A DNA stretch of 64,000 bases from JBPOFM01 sp051252455 (GCA_051252455.1 JBPOFM010000001.1:682001-746000); one strand, 5' to 3'; counted from the stretch's first letter, positions 55,825 to 64,000 are shown. Notes: generated by a model from the letters alone, not told the origin. A program made the numbers and translations.

Positions 55825-55830
55825 AATGGT

Positions 55831-56889
55831 TTATTTTTTACACACCAGCATCGTATGGAAATCGCCAATGGCAAGGTCTTCTGAAATTTTCAATCCAGCT
55901 TTAGAAATCAATTTCTTAAAAACTTCAGAATTGTACATTTTGCTGTTTCCATTTGCCATGACTGTAAAATAGAGCGAGGTGGCTTCCAGCACAAATTTAG
56001 CATTATCAAACTTCTGTCTATCTGTAAAAGTTTCAATAATAATAATTTCTGTATCTGAATCCATAGAAGCCACACATGTTTTCAGGATTTTAATAATTTC
56101 ATCCTCGGAAAAACAATCGAGAAACTGACTCATCCAAATGACATCGGCACTTTTTGGGATTTGAGGATTGTTGTGTAACCAATTGATTTCATGACCAACA
56201 ATTCGTTTCTCAAAGCCTGCATTTTTGATATTTGCTAGAGCTTTCTTGAGTTGACCAGGTAAATCGAAAATATTAATTATTACGTTTTTATCGTAATTCA
56301 AACACTGTAAGGCAAATTTTCCTGTATTTCCACCAATATCAAAAAGTGATTTCGGTTCATTTTTAAAAACACGTTTTAAGGCTTCTTCAAAAATTCCGTC
56401 GGAATAATGATGATCAAATTCAAACCATGATTTTTGGACTTCAGGCGTCAATTGAGACAATCCATCATAAATCGTATCCCATTCTCCTAGCTCTTTCAGG
56501 CCTTCGGGTGTTCCGTTCTTGATGGCGTCATTCAAATGAAACAATCCTTGATAGCAAACATCGTTTGTGAAATTCAGATTGACTTCCACGGTCTTGTTGT
56601 AATTCAGAAAGTAGCCAGTTTTGGTAAGTTCAAACTTGCCTAGTGTGTCTTTTGTAACAATGTCATAACTTTCTGCAATTTCGAGCAAAACACCCAAGCC
56701 ATACTCACTCACAGATAATTTTTTTGAAATGTCTGCAATTGCGATGCCTCCATGTTCCCGTTCATCAAAAATCAGGTCAAAAACGCCAAGCTTTCGTAAG
56801 GATACTGTGGTTTGGAAAATAAAAGGTGCGAAGGCGATTTTTTGTGCTTCTTGCAAAGCGTCAATCGCTCTAATTGGTTTTTTGGTCAT
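55831..56889 (-). CDS. SAM-dependent methyltransferase (O-methyltransferase-like)
   Basis: 352 aa. An N-terminal winged-helix dimerisation region (about 15-90) is followed by a Rossmann methyltransferase domain. The SAM motif is SLFDIGGNTGKFALQCL (about 190-206), with INIFDLPGQL (motif II) and ADVIWMSQFLDCF. The arrangement resembles small-molecule O-methyltransferases. It probably methylates the aryl head group or ring, as ApeB-type methyltransferases do in aryl polyenes. It overlaps the upstream ketosynthase gene by four bases. Confidence 0.85.
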   Translation of the reverse strand: MTKKPIRAIDALQEAQKIAFAPFIFQTTVSLRKLGVFDLIFDEREHGGIAIADISKKLSVSEYGLGVLLEIAESYDIVTKDTLGKFELTKTGYFLNYNKTVEVNLNFTNDVCYQGLFHLNDAIKNGTPEGLKELGEWDTIYDGLSQLTPEVQKSWFEFDHHYSDGIFEEALKRVFKNEPKSLFDIGGNTGKFALQCLNYDKNVIINIFDLPGQLKKALANIKNAGFEKRIVGHEINWLHNNPQIPKSADVIWMSQFLDCFSEDEIIKILKTCVASMDSDTEIIIIETFTDRQKFDNAKFVLEATSLYFTVMANGNSKMYNSEVFKKLISKAGLKISEDLAIGDFHTMLVCKK

Positions 56890-58034
56890 GTGGTTACTTT
56901 TTTAAAAAACGCGGCTGTGTTGCAACCACCAAATCCTGATGCCGTTTTTAGGAACATTGATATTTCCTTTGTAGTTGTTTTTTGGATGATGTTGAGGGGT
57001 TTTGAAACTCCTAATGTGTCAAATCCGGCGGAAGCAAATAGAGTGTTTCGGTGCAAGGAATGCATTCCAACAATGGTTTCGAGCAATCCTGAAGCGCCCA
57101 AGGTGTGTCCAAAATAGCCTTTTAAACTATTCACTGGAACATTTTGCAAACCCAAACGGTTAAAAGCAATAGCTTCCATTTCATCATTGAAAGGTGTGGC
57201 AGTTCCGTGAGCGGAAATAAAATCGATGTCTTTAATTTTTAAATCGCCTTCTTGCATTGCTTTGGAAATACTTCTGAATAATCCTTCCCCAGTTCGTGAA
57301 GGACCTGAAATGTGATTGGCATCGTTATAAGTGGCATCTGATACTAATTCAACTGATTCTGTTGCCAATTTAACTTTATCCGATGTAACTAACAAAGATG
57401 CCGCAACTTCGCCTAGATTGATTCCTGAACGATGGTGTGAATAAGGTTTGCACGGCAAATTGCTTAAAGCTTGAAACGAGTTGAACCCAGAAATTACAAA
57501 CTCCGAAACCAAATCGCCGCTGACGATAAAAACATGATCATAAATGCCTTGTTTTAGATAGCGATTGGCGACAGAAATTGCCAAAACTCCAGAGACACAG
57601 GCGTTCGATACCACTATCGCTTCATTCTTAAAACCAAAATATTTTTGAATGCAATTCCCTAATTCGCTCAAATAAGCACGTTCTTTCGGGAACTTTGAAT
57701 TGGATTCCAACACGTCGATATTTCCTTTGGTTGTTGAAATTATCAAACCGACGTTTTCAATCAATTCTATATGCGATTTTTTGATGATTTCATCTAATGA
57801 AAGAATCATCATTTTCTCCAATCGCGTAAAATCATCATTAAGATTTAATCCGTTTGAAGAGTTTTCTAATTGGATGTTGTCAACAACTGAAGCACAAATT
57901 GGTTTGTGAAATAGACGTTTGTCATCAATCAACGATACTCCAGATTGCTCATTTTCGATGGCATCCACAACGAATTCGCTGTCAAAACCTAGTGATGAAA
58001 TGATATTGTTATATGACAAATAGGTTTTAGTCAT
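56886..58034 (-). CDS. Second beta-ketoacyl-ACP synthase, active (ApeR-like)
   Basis: 382 aa. Complete triad: C146 in VSNACVSGV, H276 in SAHGTATPFND and H310 in GYFGHTLGASG. The residues around Cys differ from the first ketosynthase (NACVSG instead of TACSSA), suggesting a different acyl acceptance. It may prime the chain with the aryl starter or perform early elongation. The stop overlaps the methyltransferase start by four bases; the start overlaps the thioesterase gene by eight. Confidence 0.88.
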   Translation of the reverse strand: MTKTYLSYNNIISSLGFDSEFVVDAIENEQSGVSLIDDKRLFHKPICASVVDNIQLENSSNGLNLNDDFTRLEKMMILSLDEIIKKSHIELIENVGLIISTTKGNIDVLESNSKFPKERAYLSELGNCIQKYFGFKNEAIVVSNACVSGVLAISVANRYLKQGIYDHVFIVSGDLVSEFVISGFNSFQALSNLPCKPYSHHRSGINLGEVAASLLVTSDKVKLATESVELVSDATYNDANHISGPSRTGEGLFRSISKAMQEGDLKIKDIDFISAHGTATPFNDEMEAIAFNRLGLQNVPVNSLKGYFGHTLGASGLLETIVGMHSLHRNTLFASAGFDTLGVSKPLNIIQKTTTKEISMFLKTASGFGGCNTAAFFKKVTT

Positions 58035-58452
58035 CCAATAAATCGTGTTTTCGTTTCCAGTTTTTGAAAAATTCGGGATTTGATAATGACATGTCTCCTG
58101 TATCGACAGCTGTAAAAACCTGTACAGTTTCTCCTTTACAGATAATTTCTCCTGCTTCGTTTTTTATTCTGTAATTAAAGATGATCTTGGCCGCTCGAGT
58201 GTTTATAAAAGAGACTTCGACAGTCATCATGTCGCCATATTTTAAAGGACGCAATTGTTCCGTCGAAGTTCTAACGATGGGAACTGCGAATCCTTCTTTT
58301 TTAATATCGAGATAGGAGATTCCAAATTGCTTTCCGAACGCTTCACGGGCTTCTTCAAAATATGAAATGTAATGTCCATGCCAGACAATTCCCAAAGAAT
58401 CAACTTCATTGAACCGAACACTTATCTGATGTGAAATTGAGAGCGTTTTCAT
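58027..58452 (-). CDS. Hot-dog acyl thioesterase (4HBT/YbgC-like, ApeK-type)
   Basis: 141 aa. The motif FNEVDSLGIVWHGHYISYFEEARE with Asp18 is the catalytic region of 4-hydroxybenzoyl-CoA-type thioesterases. Acts on acyl-ACP or acyl-CoA thioesters. In aryl-polyene synthesis the ApeK thioesterase binds the carrier proteins. The start overlaps the stop of the upstream hot-dog gene by four bases. Confidence 0.87.
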   Translation of the reverse strand: MKTLSISHQISVRFNEVDSLGIVWHGHYISYFEEAREAFGKQFGISYLDIKKEGFAVPIVRTSTEQLRPLKYGDMMTVEVSFINTRAAKIIFNYRIKNEAGEIICKGETVQVFTAVDTGDMSLSNPEFFKNWKRKHDLLDD

Positions 58453-58901
58453 TCGTTTTCTTTTAAAACCAAAGTCATTTCGGCGGAAGCTAAAATCGTT
58501 TCATTATGTTTTGAAACCAAGGTGACATTTGTCATGTTTGCCAGTTCGTAAGTGATTTTGGCTTCGGTTGAAATCATATCGTCTCTATTAGGTAACGTTT
58601 CGATTTTTAAATTTTTAATACTTGCGATAAATCCATCTTTAATGGGCAAATTCTGACTATTATACTTATAACCCGTCATCAATGCGGCGGTTTGCGCCAT
58701 GTGCTCAATCAAACCGGTTTCAGCGAATTTTTCACTTTCCACAAAGATATTAGAGATCAAAACTGTTAAACCAACGACAGCTTTCACACCATCAAAATAA
58801 CATAAAGAATCAACCATGATCATTGGTTCGCGATGCGGCAAGAGTTTCTGTATTGCTGCAACATCACTGATGGGCTCTTTAATTAAATTGTTAGTTGACA
58901 T
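58449..58901 (-). CDS. Hot-dog dehydratase-like protein lacking the catalytic His (ApeP-type partner)
   Basis: 150 aa from the ATG at 58901 (a GTG directly before it is less likely). PHREPMIMVDSL is at the start of the fold. The central helix keeps the catalytic Glu (GLIEHMAQTAALM, near residue 66), but the FabZ His motif (GHFP) is absent. The loss is complementary to the other hot-dog gene (50958-51329), as in the ApeI:ApeP heterodimer. The start lies inside the end of the acyltransferase gene. Confidence 0.82.
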   Translation of the reverse strand: MSTNNLIKEPISDVAAIQKLLPHREPMIMVDSLCYFDGVKAVVGLTVLISNIFVESEKFAETGLIEHMAQTAALMTGYKYNSQNLPIKDGFIASIKNLKIETLPNRDDMISTEAKITYELANMTNVTLVSKHNETILASAEMTLVLKENE

Positions 58902-59772
58902 CACTCCAAAAGTCGTAAAAATTAAACCATTGCAATGGGTATTCCCTCACTATTTCTGTCACGCTTTCCGTGTATTTATCAAGTAAGTCTTGCGCATTTC
59001 TCGATTTGATTTCTACACGTCGTGCATACAGATGATAATGGCGTTTAGGTTCGCGCATCACATACACAAAGAGGACAGGAACTTTCAGTCGGCTTCCTAA
59101 ATGAAAAGGTCCCATCGGAAACTTTGCGGTTTTTCCCAATAATTCAGCTTCCATGCATTTTGTGTTTTCAAGATATCGATCGCCCGAAATACAAATAATA
59201 CGGTTTTGCGCCAAGGCAGCACTAATTTCGAAAATATGAGATAAATCTTCCTTTACAATGATAAATTGCATCTCGTCTTTTTTCAAATATTGACTCAAAT
59301 AATCCTTGATATGTTGATGGTCTTGGTCGGTAATCACGATGCTGATGGACGTATCGGTCAGACGTCCTTTGAAAAAATACTGTGCCAATTCAAAGTTACC
59401 AATATGTGCACTTATCAAAATGCCACCTTTGTTTAGCTTTGCGACCTCTTTCATTAGTTCTTCTCCATCAAATTCGAAGGTGTAATCGTCTCTTAAGCCA
59501 GATGATATAGCAATTTTATCCACCAAGGTCTGTCCAAAAACATAATAAGTTTTATAGATACTGATGGCCGTTTTAAACCATGAATAATTGAGACGCTTTC
59601 TAAAATAAAAGCGAAGCCCACGCACGTTTTTTCTGGAAAACAGACAAAAATAAGGAACAGGCAAATGCATAAGAATATACGCTGCTTGAATGCCAAAATT
59701 TTTGATAAAGAACACAAAAACTTTAAAACCAAAAACGGTGCCTCTCGATTTTCCGTCCCATTCCGTTGCCAT
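58891..59772 (-). CDS. LpxL/HtrB-like lysophospholipid acyltransferase
   Basis: 293 aa. The acyltransferase HX4E motif is SAHIGNFEL (His123, Glu128). An N-terminal hydrophobic helix anchors it to the inner membrane. GPFHLGSRLKVPVLFVYVMRE and WFNFYDFW are conserved in the lipid A acyltransferase family. In pigment operons this family is thought to attach the polyene acyl chain to its lipid or resorcinol acceptor. About 75 bp separate it from the ketoreductase gene upstream. Confidence 0.87.
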   Translation of the reverse strand: MATEWDGKSRGTVFGFKVFVFFIKNFGIQAAYILMHLPVPYFCLFSRKNVRGLRFYFRKRLNYSWFKTAISIYKTYYVFGQTLVDKIAISSGLRDDYTFEFDGEELMKEVAKLNKGGILISAHIGNFELAQYFFKGRLTDTSISIVITDQDHQHIKDYLSQYLKKDEMQFIIVKEDLSHIFEISAALAQNRIICISGDRYLENTKCMEAELLGKTAKFPMGPFHLGSRLKVPVLFVYVMREPKRHYHLYARRVEIKSRNAQDLLDKYTESVTEIVREYPLQWFNFYDFWSDVN

Positions 59773-59846
59773 GTATAAAGAAAAGTTTTGCTTGTTTAAG
59801 CGGATTGATACTAGAATTTGTTGTGGGCAAATTTACATTTCTTTTA

Positions 59847-60593
59847 CTAAAGAATTCCTCCGTTGATACTGATGACTTCACCAGTAATATAGGAAGCTTT
59901 TTTTGAAGCTAGAAACGACACCAAATGTGCGACTTCTTCAGTGGTGCCAAATCTATTCGCTGGAATCATTTTTTTAAGTTCCGTTTCATCAAAATCTTTA
60001 GTCATATCACTTTTGATAAAGCCAGGAGCGACGGCGTTGACTGTAATATGTCGTTTAGCCACTTCTTGTGCCAATGATTTTGTGGCGGCAATCACAGCGC
60101 CTTTTGCTGCTGAATAATTGGTTTGTCCAGCAACGCCTTTGAGACCGGAAACGGATACTATATTAATAATTCGACCAAATTTATTTAACAGCATATCATG
60201 TAATAAATGGTTCGTGACATTATAGAAACCATGAAGACTTGTGTTGATAACGTCGTGCCATTCAGTAGGTTTCATCCATAAAAATAAACCATCTTTCGTG
60301 ATGCCGGCATTGTTGACGATAACTTCGATAATCGCATCTTCATTTTCCTTTTTCCATGCGCTTAAAGTGAATTTGACTTGTTCGGCTTCTGCAACATCAA
60401 ATTGAAGTAACTCTCCCGTACCACCTGCATTGTCAATTTCTTCTAATGTACTGACAGCTTCAGTTTTTTTGGAATTGAAATTAACGAGAATATGATAGTC
60501 TGAATCTTTAGCAAGTTGGATGCAAATTGCTCTTCCAATGCCTCGCGAACCACCTGTGATGAGGGCGCATTTTCGTTTGGTCGGTTTAGTCAT
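59847..60593 (-). CDS. 3-oxoacyl-ACP reductase (FabG-like SDR)
   Basis: 248 aa. Rossmann motif TGGSRGIGRAI near 14-24, NNAGITKDG near 92-100, catalytic Ser and YSAAKGA (Tyr/Lys), and the C-terminal GFIKSDMT and ITGEVISINGG. Reduces the 3-oxo group of the ACP-bound chain using NADPH. The 3' end of the ammonia-lyase gene overlaps its start by eight bases. Confidence 0.93.
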   Translation of the reverse strand: MTKPTKRKCALITGGSRGIGRAICIQLAKDSDYHILVNFNSKKTEAVSTLEEIDNAGGTGELLQFDVAEAEQVKFTLSAWKKENEDAIIEVIVNNAGITKDGLFLWMKPTEWHDVINTSLHGFYNVTNHLLHDMLLNKFGRIINIVSVSGLKGVAGQTNYSAAKGAVIAATKSLAQEVAKRHITVNAVAPGFIKSDMTKDFDETELKKMIPANRFGTTEEVAHLVSFLASKKASYITGEVISINGGIL

Positions 60594-62130
60594 TTTCTGT
60601 ATTCATTAGAAAATATTTTACTTCATTTACGTAAGGGTACATCACCACATCCTCCTTAAACACAGGAACGATACTGCGAATTTCATCATACATCTTCCTT
60701 GTGTTGGAAGACACCTTGTCCTTTGCATCCAAATATTCAATCGCCTGAATGATGGTTATCATTTCAATAGCAACCACCTCAAAGGTGTTTTCGATTACTT
60801 TTTTGGTGATTAGCGCAGCATTTGTTCCCATGCTGACAATGTCTTGATTGTCATTGTTGTTAGGAATGCTATGCACATACATAGGGTTGGACAACATTTG
60901 GTTTTCCGCTGTTGTGGAGGTTGCGGTAAATTGAACGCCTTGCATTCCAAAGTTGAGACCTAATTTTCCAAGATTCACGAAAGCAGGAAGAATATTATTT
61001 AGTTTCGGATTCAATAGATAATTGAGCTGTCGTTCGGCGAGCATACTCATTTTAGTCACCACTAATTTAAGTTTGTCCATTTCCAAAGACACATAATCAC
61101 CGTGAAAATTTCCACCATGATAGACATGTTTGTTGACAACATCTACAATAGGATTGTCGTTTGCAGAATTGATTTCTTCAATCAAAATAGTTTCAACCGT
61201 ATTCAAAGTGTCCAAAACAGGTCCTAAAATCTGTGGTACGCAGCGCAGTGAATAATACTCTTGAATTTTATCTTCAAAAATCAAATCTTCTTCGGTGTCC
61301 TTATATAAATGATGTTCGCGTTTTCTAATTAATTGACTATCTGACAAATGCTCACGCATGTTTTTTGCAATGATACGCTGACCTTTATGTTTTTTGGATT
61401 GATTTAGTTCATAGGATAAATGATCATCATATGCTTTCACGATTTCATTGATGGCTGAAGAACATGCAATCATCCAATTAAGCAATCTTCGAGCATAAAT
61501 GGTATTTACAAGTCCAATTCCTGTCATGACTGATGTGCCATTCATCAAAGCCAACCCTTCACGGAGTTCCACTTTTATGGGATTGAGATTTTCAGCATTA
61601 AAAACGTCTTTTGTTTTTTGCCGACTTTCATTGTAATTGACTTCACCTTCACCTATCAGTGTCAAGGCCAAATGTGCTAATTGTACCAAATCGCCACTCG
61701 CACCTACGCCACCATGTTCGTAAATTATTGGTGTAATATTTTTATTAATGAGGTTTGTCATCAAGGTTATGGCCGATTTATGAATGCCAGATTTTCCCAA
61801 TGACAAGGTATTTAATCGGGCCAGCATCGCTGCTTTAACATACATGGAAGGAATTTCTGCTCCCGACCCAGAGGCATGACTTCTTATCAAATTGTACTGA
61901 AGTTGAATGCGCTCCGAATCTTTGATTTTGTATTGCGCCATCGGACCAAACCCTGTATTGACGCCATAAATAACTTTATTTTCTGAAAAGGATTTTAAGA
62001 ACTCAAAACTCTTCTCTACAATATCTTGAGTTTCGTCATTGATTTCTATAGAGTGTCCTTGAAAAACAACTCGATGGAATGCTTCAATATCTAATTCGCC
62101 TTTAAGTGTAACTATTGAGAGACTGTTCAC
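60586..62130 (-). CDS. Aromatic amino-acid ammonia lyase (tyrosine-ammonia-lyase type)
   Basis: 514 aa, GTG start at 62130. The MIO cofactor motif is Ala144-Ser145-Gly146 in GGVGASGDLVQ. Substrate-pocket segment LIRSHASGSG and the long blocks NLGKLGLNFGMQGVQFTAT and SIPNNNDNQDIVSMG match the tyrosine ammonia lyase known from the Flavobacterium johnsoniae flexirubin locus rather than histidases. It should make p-coumarate from tyrosine for the aryl starter. It is the first gene of the 20-gene minus-strand operon. Confidence 0.92.
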   Translation of the reverse strand: MNSLSIVTLKGELDIEAFHRVVFQGHSIEINDETQDIVEKSFEFLKSFSENKVIYGVNTGFGPMAQYKIKDSERIQLQYNLIRSHASGSGAEIPSMYVKAAMLARLNTLSLGKSGIHKSAITLMTNLINKNITPIIYEHGGVGASGDLVQLAHLALTLIGEGEVNYNESRQKTKDVFNAENLNPIKVELREGLALMNGTSVMTGIGLVNTIYARRLLNWMIACSSAINEIVKAYDDHLSYELNQSKKHKGQRIIAKNMREHLSDSQLIRKREHHLYKDTEEDLIFEDKIQEYYSLRCVPQILGPVLDTLNTVETILIEEINSANDNPIVDVVNKHVYHGGNFHGDYVSLEMDKLKLVVTKMSMLAERQLNYLLNPKLNNILPAFVNLGKLGLNFGMQGVQFTATSTTAENQMLSNPMYVHSIPNNNDNQDIVSMGTNAALITKKVIENTFEVVAIEMITIIQAIEYLDAKDKVSSNTRKMYDEIRSIVPVFKEDVVMYPYVNEVKYFLMNTEND

Positions 62131-62185
62131 AATATTTTTTTGAATAATTTATAAAAACCCAAAGTAAAGTGGTTATTTTGGGCTA

Positions 62186-62193
62186 CAAATTTA
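62186..62193 (-). promoter_or_regulatory. Promoter element for the pigment operon
   Basis: Plus-strand CAAATTTA reads TAAATTTG on the minus strand (TAnnTTTG), 55 bp before the ammonia-lyase start. The divergent gene starts 31 bp further right. An inverted repeat CCCAAA / TTTGGG (62158-62163 and 62177-62182) lies just downstream of the -7 element and could be an operator. Confidence 0.55.
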
Positions 62194-62224
62194 GAATAAT
62201 AAATGATTTAATTGCGGCAGATTC

Positions 62225-63466
62225 ATGAACGATGTAAATGTAGACGTGTTGATAATAGGAGCAGGACCTTCAGGTTGTGTGGCTGCCGCCTATTTGAATC
62301 AGCACAACATTTCGGTGAAAGTCGTTGAGAAAAGTAAATTTCCACGTTTTGTGATTGGCGAGAGCTTGTTGCCAAGATGTATGGATCATTTTGAAGAAGT
62401 TGGTTTGCTAGCTATTCTTGAAGCTCAAGGTTTTGAAATTAAAAGTGGCGCACGCTTCATTAGAGGTAAAACCATTTGCGAGTTTGATTTTAGCAAGAAG
62501 TTTACCCATGGTTTTAATTGGACCTGGCAATTGCCTCGTGCGGATTTTGACAATGTATTGGCACAGGAATTAATCAAAAAAGGTGTGGATATTTCTTTTG
62601 AACATGAAGTGATGGATGTTCAGTTTTCTGAAGACGGTTCATCGATTACGACAATAAACGATGACAAAGGAAAAAGCTATAAAGCAAACGCAAAATTCAT
62701 CATTGATTCAAGCGGTTATGGACGTGTTTTACCTCGATTACTAGACTTGGATGCACCTTCTACCATCCCCGAACATTCATCTATTTTTAGTCATGTCAAG
62801 GACATAGATCGTCCCAAAGGCAAAGAAGGAACCTTGATTACTTTTGATGTGATTGATAAAGATACATGGTTTTGGGTCATCCCTTTTTCCAATGGGAATA
62901 CAAGTTTGGGGTTTGTTGGGAAAACAGACTATATCAATTCATTTAAAGGAACGCCGTCGGAACGTTTGACGAAAATGCTCAATATATCCGATTATTATTA
63001 CGAACGTTTCAAACATGCTGAATTTGATTTTGAACCTAAAATAATCCAGAATTATTCAAAATCTGTAAAACAATTATATGGTAAAGGTTATGCGTTAACA
63101 GGAAATAGTGCAGAATTTCTGGACCCAGTGTTTTCTTCAGGAGTCACTTTTGCGACAGAATCCGGACTGAAAGCTGCAAAATTAATTACAAAGGAATTGC
63201 AAAATGAAGCTGTTGATTGGGAAAAAGACTATTCAAACTATATTAAAGAAGGTGTCAATGTGTTTGCTTCCTATGTGAAAGAATGGTACACTGGAAATCT
63301 ACAGACAATTTTTTTTGAGGGGAATGATAACCCAGATATCAAAAGACAAATTTGTTCTGTTTTAGCAGGATATGTTTGGGATCAGAAAAATCCCTTTGTC
63401 AAAAATCATGACCGACTGATAAAAACAGTTGCCCGGGTGATTGAAATGGAAAACAGAATTGACTAA
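62225..63466 (+). CDS. Flavin-dependent halogenase-like monooxygenase
   Basis: 413 aa. FAD-binding GxGxxG is IGAGPSG (11-17). Two signatures of flavin-dependent halogenases are present: WFWVIP (215-220; consensus WxWxIP) and Lys73 in EIKSGARF, at the position of the catalytic lysine of PrnA-type enzymes. GESLLPRC (45-52) is the family's phosphate-side loop. It could chlorinate, or if the lysine is not used, hydroxylate the aryl ring. Chlorinated flexirubins are known from other Bacteroidota. It is transcribed divergently from the ammonia lyase. Confidence 0.82.
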   Translation: MNDVNVDVLIIGAGPSGCVAAAYLNQHNISVKVVEKSKFPRFVIGESLLPRCMDHFEEVGLLAILEAQGFEIKSGARFIRGKTICEFDFSKKFTHGFNWTWQLPRADFDNVLAQELIKKGVDISFEHEVMDVQFSEDGSSITTINDDKGKSYKANAKFIIDSSGYGRVLPRLLDLDAPSTIPEHSSIFSHVKDIDRPKGKEGTLITFDVIDKDTWFWVIPFSNGNTSLGFVGKTDYINSFKGTPSERLTKMLNISDYYYERFKHAEFDFEPKIIQNYSKSVKQLYGKGYALTGNSAEFLDPVFSSGVTFATESGLKAAKLITKELQNEAVDWEKDYSNYIKEGVNVFASYVKEWYTGNLQTIFFEGNDNPDIKRQICSVLAGYVWDQKNPFVKNHDRLIKTVARVIEMENRID

Positions 63467-63491
63467 TTATCATAAGTTACTTTTCAATATA

Positions 63492-64000
63492 CTATAACAT
63501 CGTTGACAATAACAATGTTCCAACGACTAGTAAAATTAGTGACAATATCCCACCGATAATTACGAAATGCCTAAATCGATAGGCCCCTGTACCATAAATC
63601 AAAGTATTTGTCTGATAGCCCATTGGAGTAAAGAAGCTAAAGTTGGCTGCAAATAGAACCGCAAGTATAAAAGGTTTGGGAGGTAAATCAAGCCCTGCAG
63701 CCACAGTAATAGCGATTGGTGTGACAATGACAGCGGTTGCATTATTACTTATAAAACCACTCATCAACATCGTAATGGCGAATAAAACGCCTAGAATTAT
63801 GATGTTATTTTGTCCCATGAGCAAATTGAGCAATTGATCAGAAATCCACATATCAGTTCCTGAATTATGCATCGCGGTCCCCAGTGGAATCATTCCAGCT
63901 AAAAGAAAAATGATTTGCCAATTAACCTTTTTATAAATTTTTGAAAGATTGATACAATCCGTTATTAATAATAGACCTACTCCTGTTAAAGCACTCGTCA
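63492..64000 (-). CDS. SLC13/DASS-type anion transporter, 5' end outside the window
   Basis: The frame is open from the window end to the stop at 63492 (about 170 codons visible). The segment WQIIFLLAGMIPLGTAM matches the conserved helix of SLC13/CitT-ArsB-like permeases, and SGFISNNATAVIVTP and FFTPMGYQTNTLIYG are the paired SNT-type substrate/Na+ loops of this fold. It transports an anion (dicarboxylate, sulfate or similar). The N-terminal part, possibly with TrkA-C domains, lies beyond the window. Confidence 0.85.
   Translation of the reverse strand, partial: TSALTGVGLLLITDCINLSKIYKKVNWQIIFLLAGMIPLGTAMHNSGTDMWISDQLLNLLMGQNNIIILGVLFAITMLMSGFISNNATAVIVTPIAITVAAGLDLPPKPFILAVLFAANFSFFTPMGYQTNTLIYGTGAYRFRHFVIIGGILSLILLVVGTLLLSTML

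Noticed and set aside
62158..62182. Inverted repeat CCCAAA/TTTGGG as a terminator
   Set aside because: Only six bp with a 13-nt spacer and no T run; it lies between divergent promoters, so an operator is more plausible and it is mentioned only there.
1..64000. CRISPR arrays, insertion sequences, rRNA genes
   Set aside because: No regularly spaced direct repeats, no transposase-like frames with terminal inverted repeats and no rRNA signature sequences were seen.

Overview
The window looks like a chromosome segment of a low-GC marine-type Flavobacteriaceae (Bacteroidota). Evidence: glnS, lepA, rnr and rnpA with typical flavobacterial neighbours, a TonB-dependent receptor of the Bacteroidota type, promoters with the Bacteroidota -7 element TAnnTTTG, almost no Shine-Dalgarno sequences, and a flexirubin/aryl-polyene pigment locus. 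Genus cannot be decided from the sequence. No rRNA operon, insertion sequence, prophage or CRISPR array is visible.

Layout. 1-11.6 kb: housekeeping genes (gltX 3' part, SPFH protein, glnS, folB, tRNA-Cys, LysE-type exporter, rnr). 11.6-12.6 kb: an AT-rich stretch of about 1 kb between the divergent rnr and rpiB genes. It carries a cluster of DnaA-box-like 9-mers and is a candidate replication origin; it also holds a possible 45-codon membrane-protein gene with its own terminator. 12.6-24.5 kb: rpiB-CDF, ElaA, OmpA, a peptidase-rich block (S41, M1, S8) with rnpA, a metallo-beta-lactamase-fold hydrolase and a CPA-type antiporter. 24.5-30.6 kb: glgC-glgA, a DUF4143 ATPase preceded by a 32-bp tandem repeat, and lepA. 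30.7-42.5 kb: TonB-dependent receptor, TolB-like lipoprotein, M28 peptidase, dusB, a LolCE-type permease with rbfA, methylmalonyl-CoA epimerase, a CAU-anticodon tRNA, phospholipase A and small secreted proteins.

42.6-63.5 kb: the most distinctive region. Twenty tightly packed minus-strand genes run from a tyrosine-ammonia-lyase-type enzyme down to an alpha/beta hydrolase, and a flavin-dependent halogenase-like gene is transcribed divergently. The set encodes a type II polyketide/aryl-polyene line: aryl starter formation (ammonia lyase, PaaK-like ligase), an ACP, an active ketosynthase next to a triad-less chain-length-factor-like partner, a second active ketosynthase, a half-size ketosynthase-like protein, a ketoreductase, two hot-dog dehydratases with complementary active-site losses, a thioesterase, a methyltransferase and an LpxL-like acyltransferase. 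An envelope module (LolA-like carrier, MMPL exporter, GT2-DUF2062 glycosyltransferase, NodB deacetylase) is interleaved, and a tail of tailoring genes (C45-type NTN hydrolase, JmjC/cupin, alpha/beta hydrolase) follows. The dialkylresorcinol genes darA/darB that complete classical flexirubins are not in the window, so the final product is open. The window ends inside an SLC13-type transporter.

Functions are inferred from motifs and family knowledge read by eye; no database search was run.
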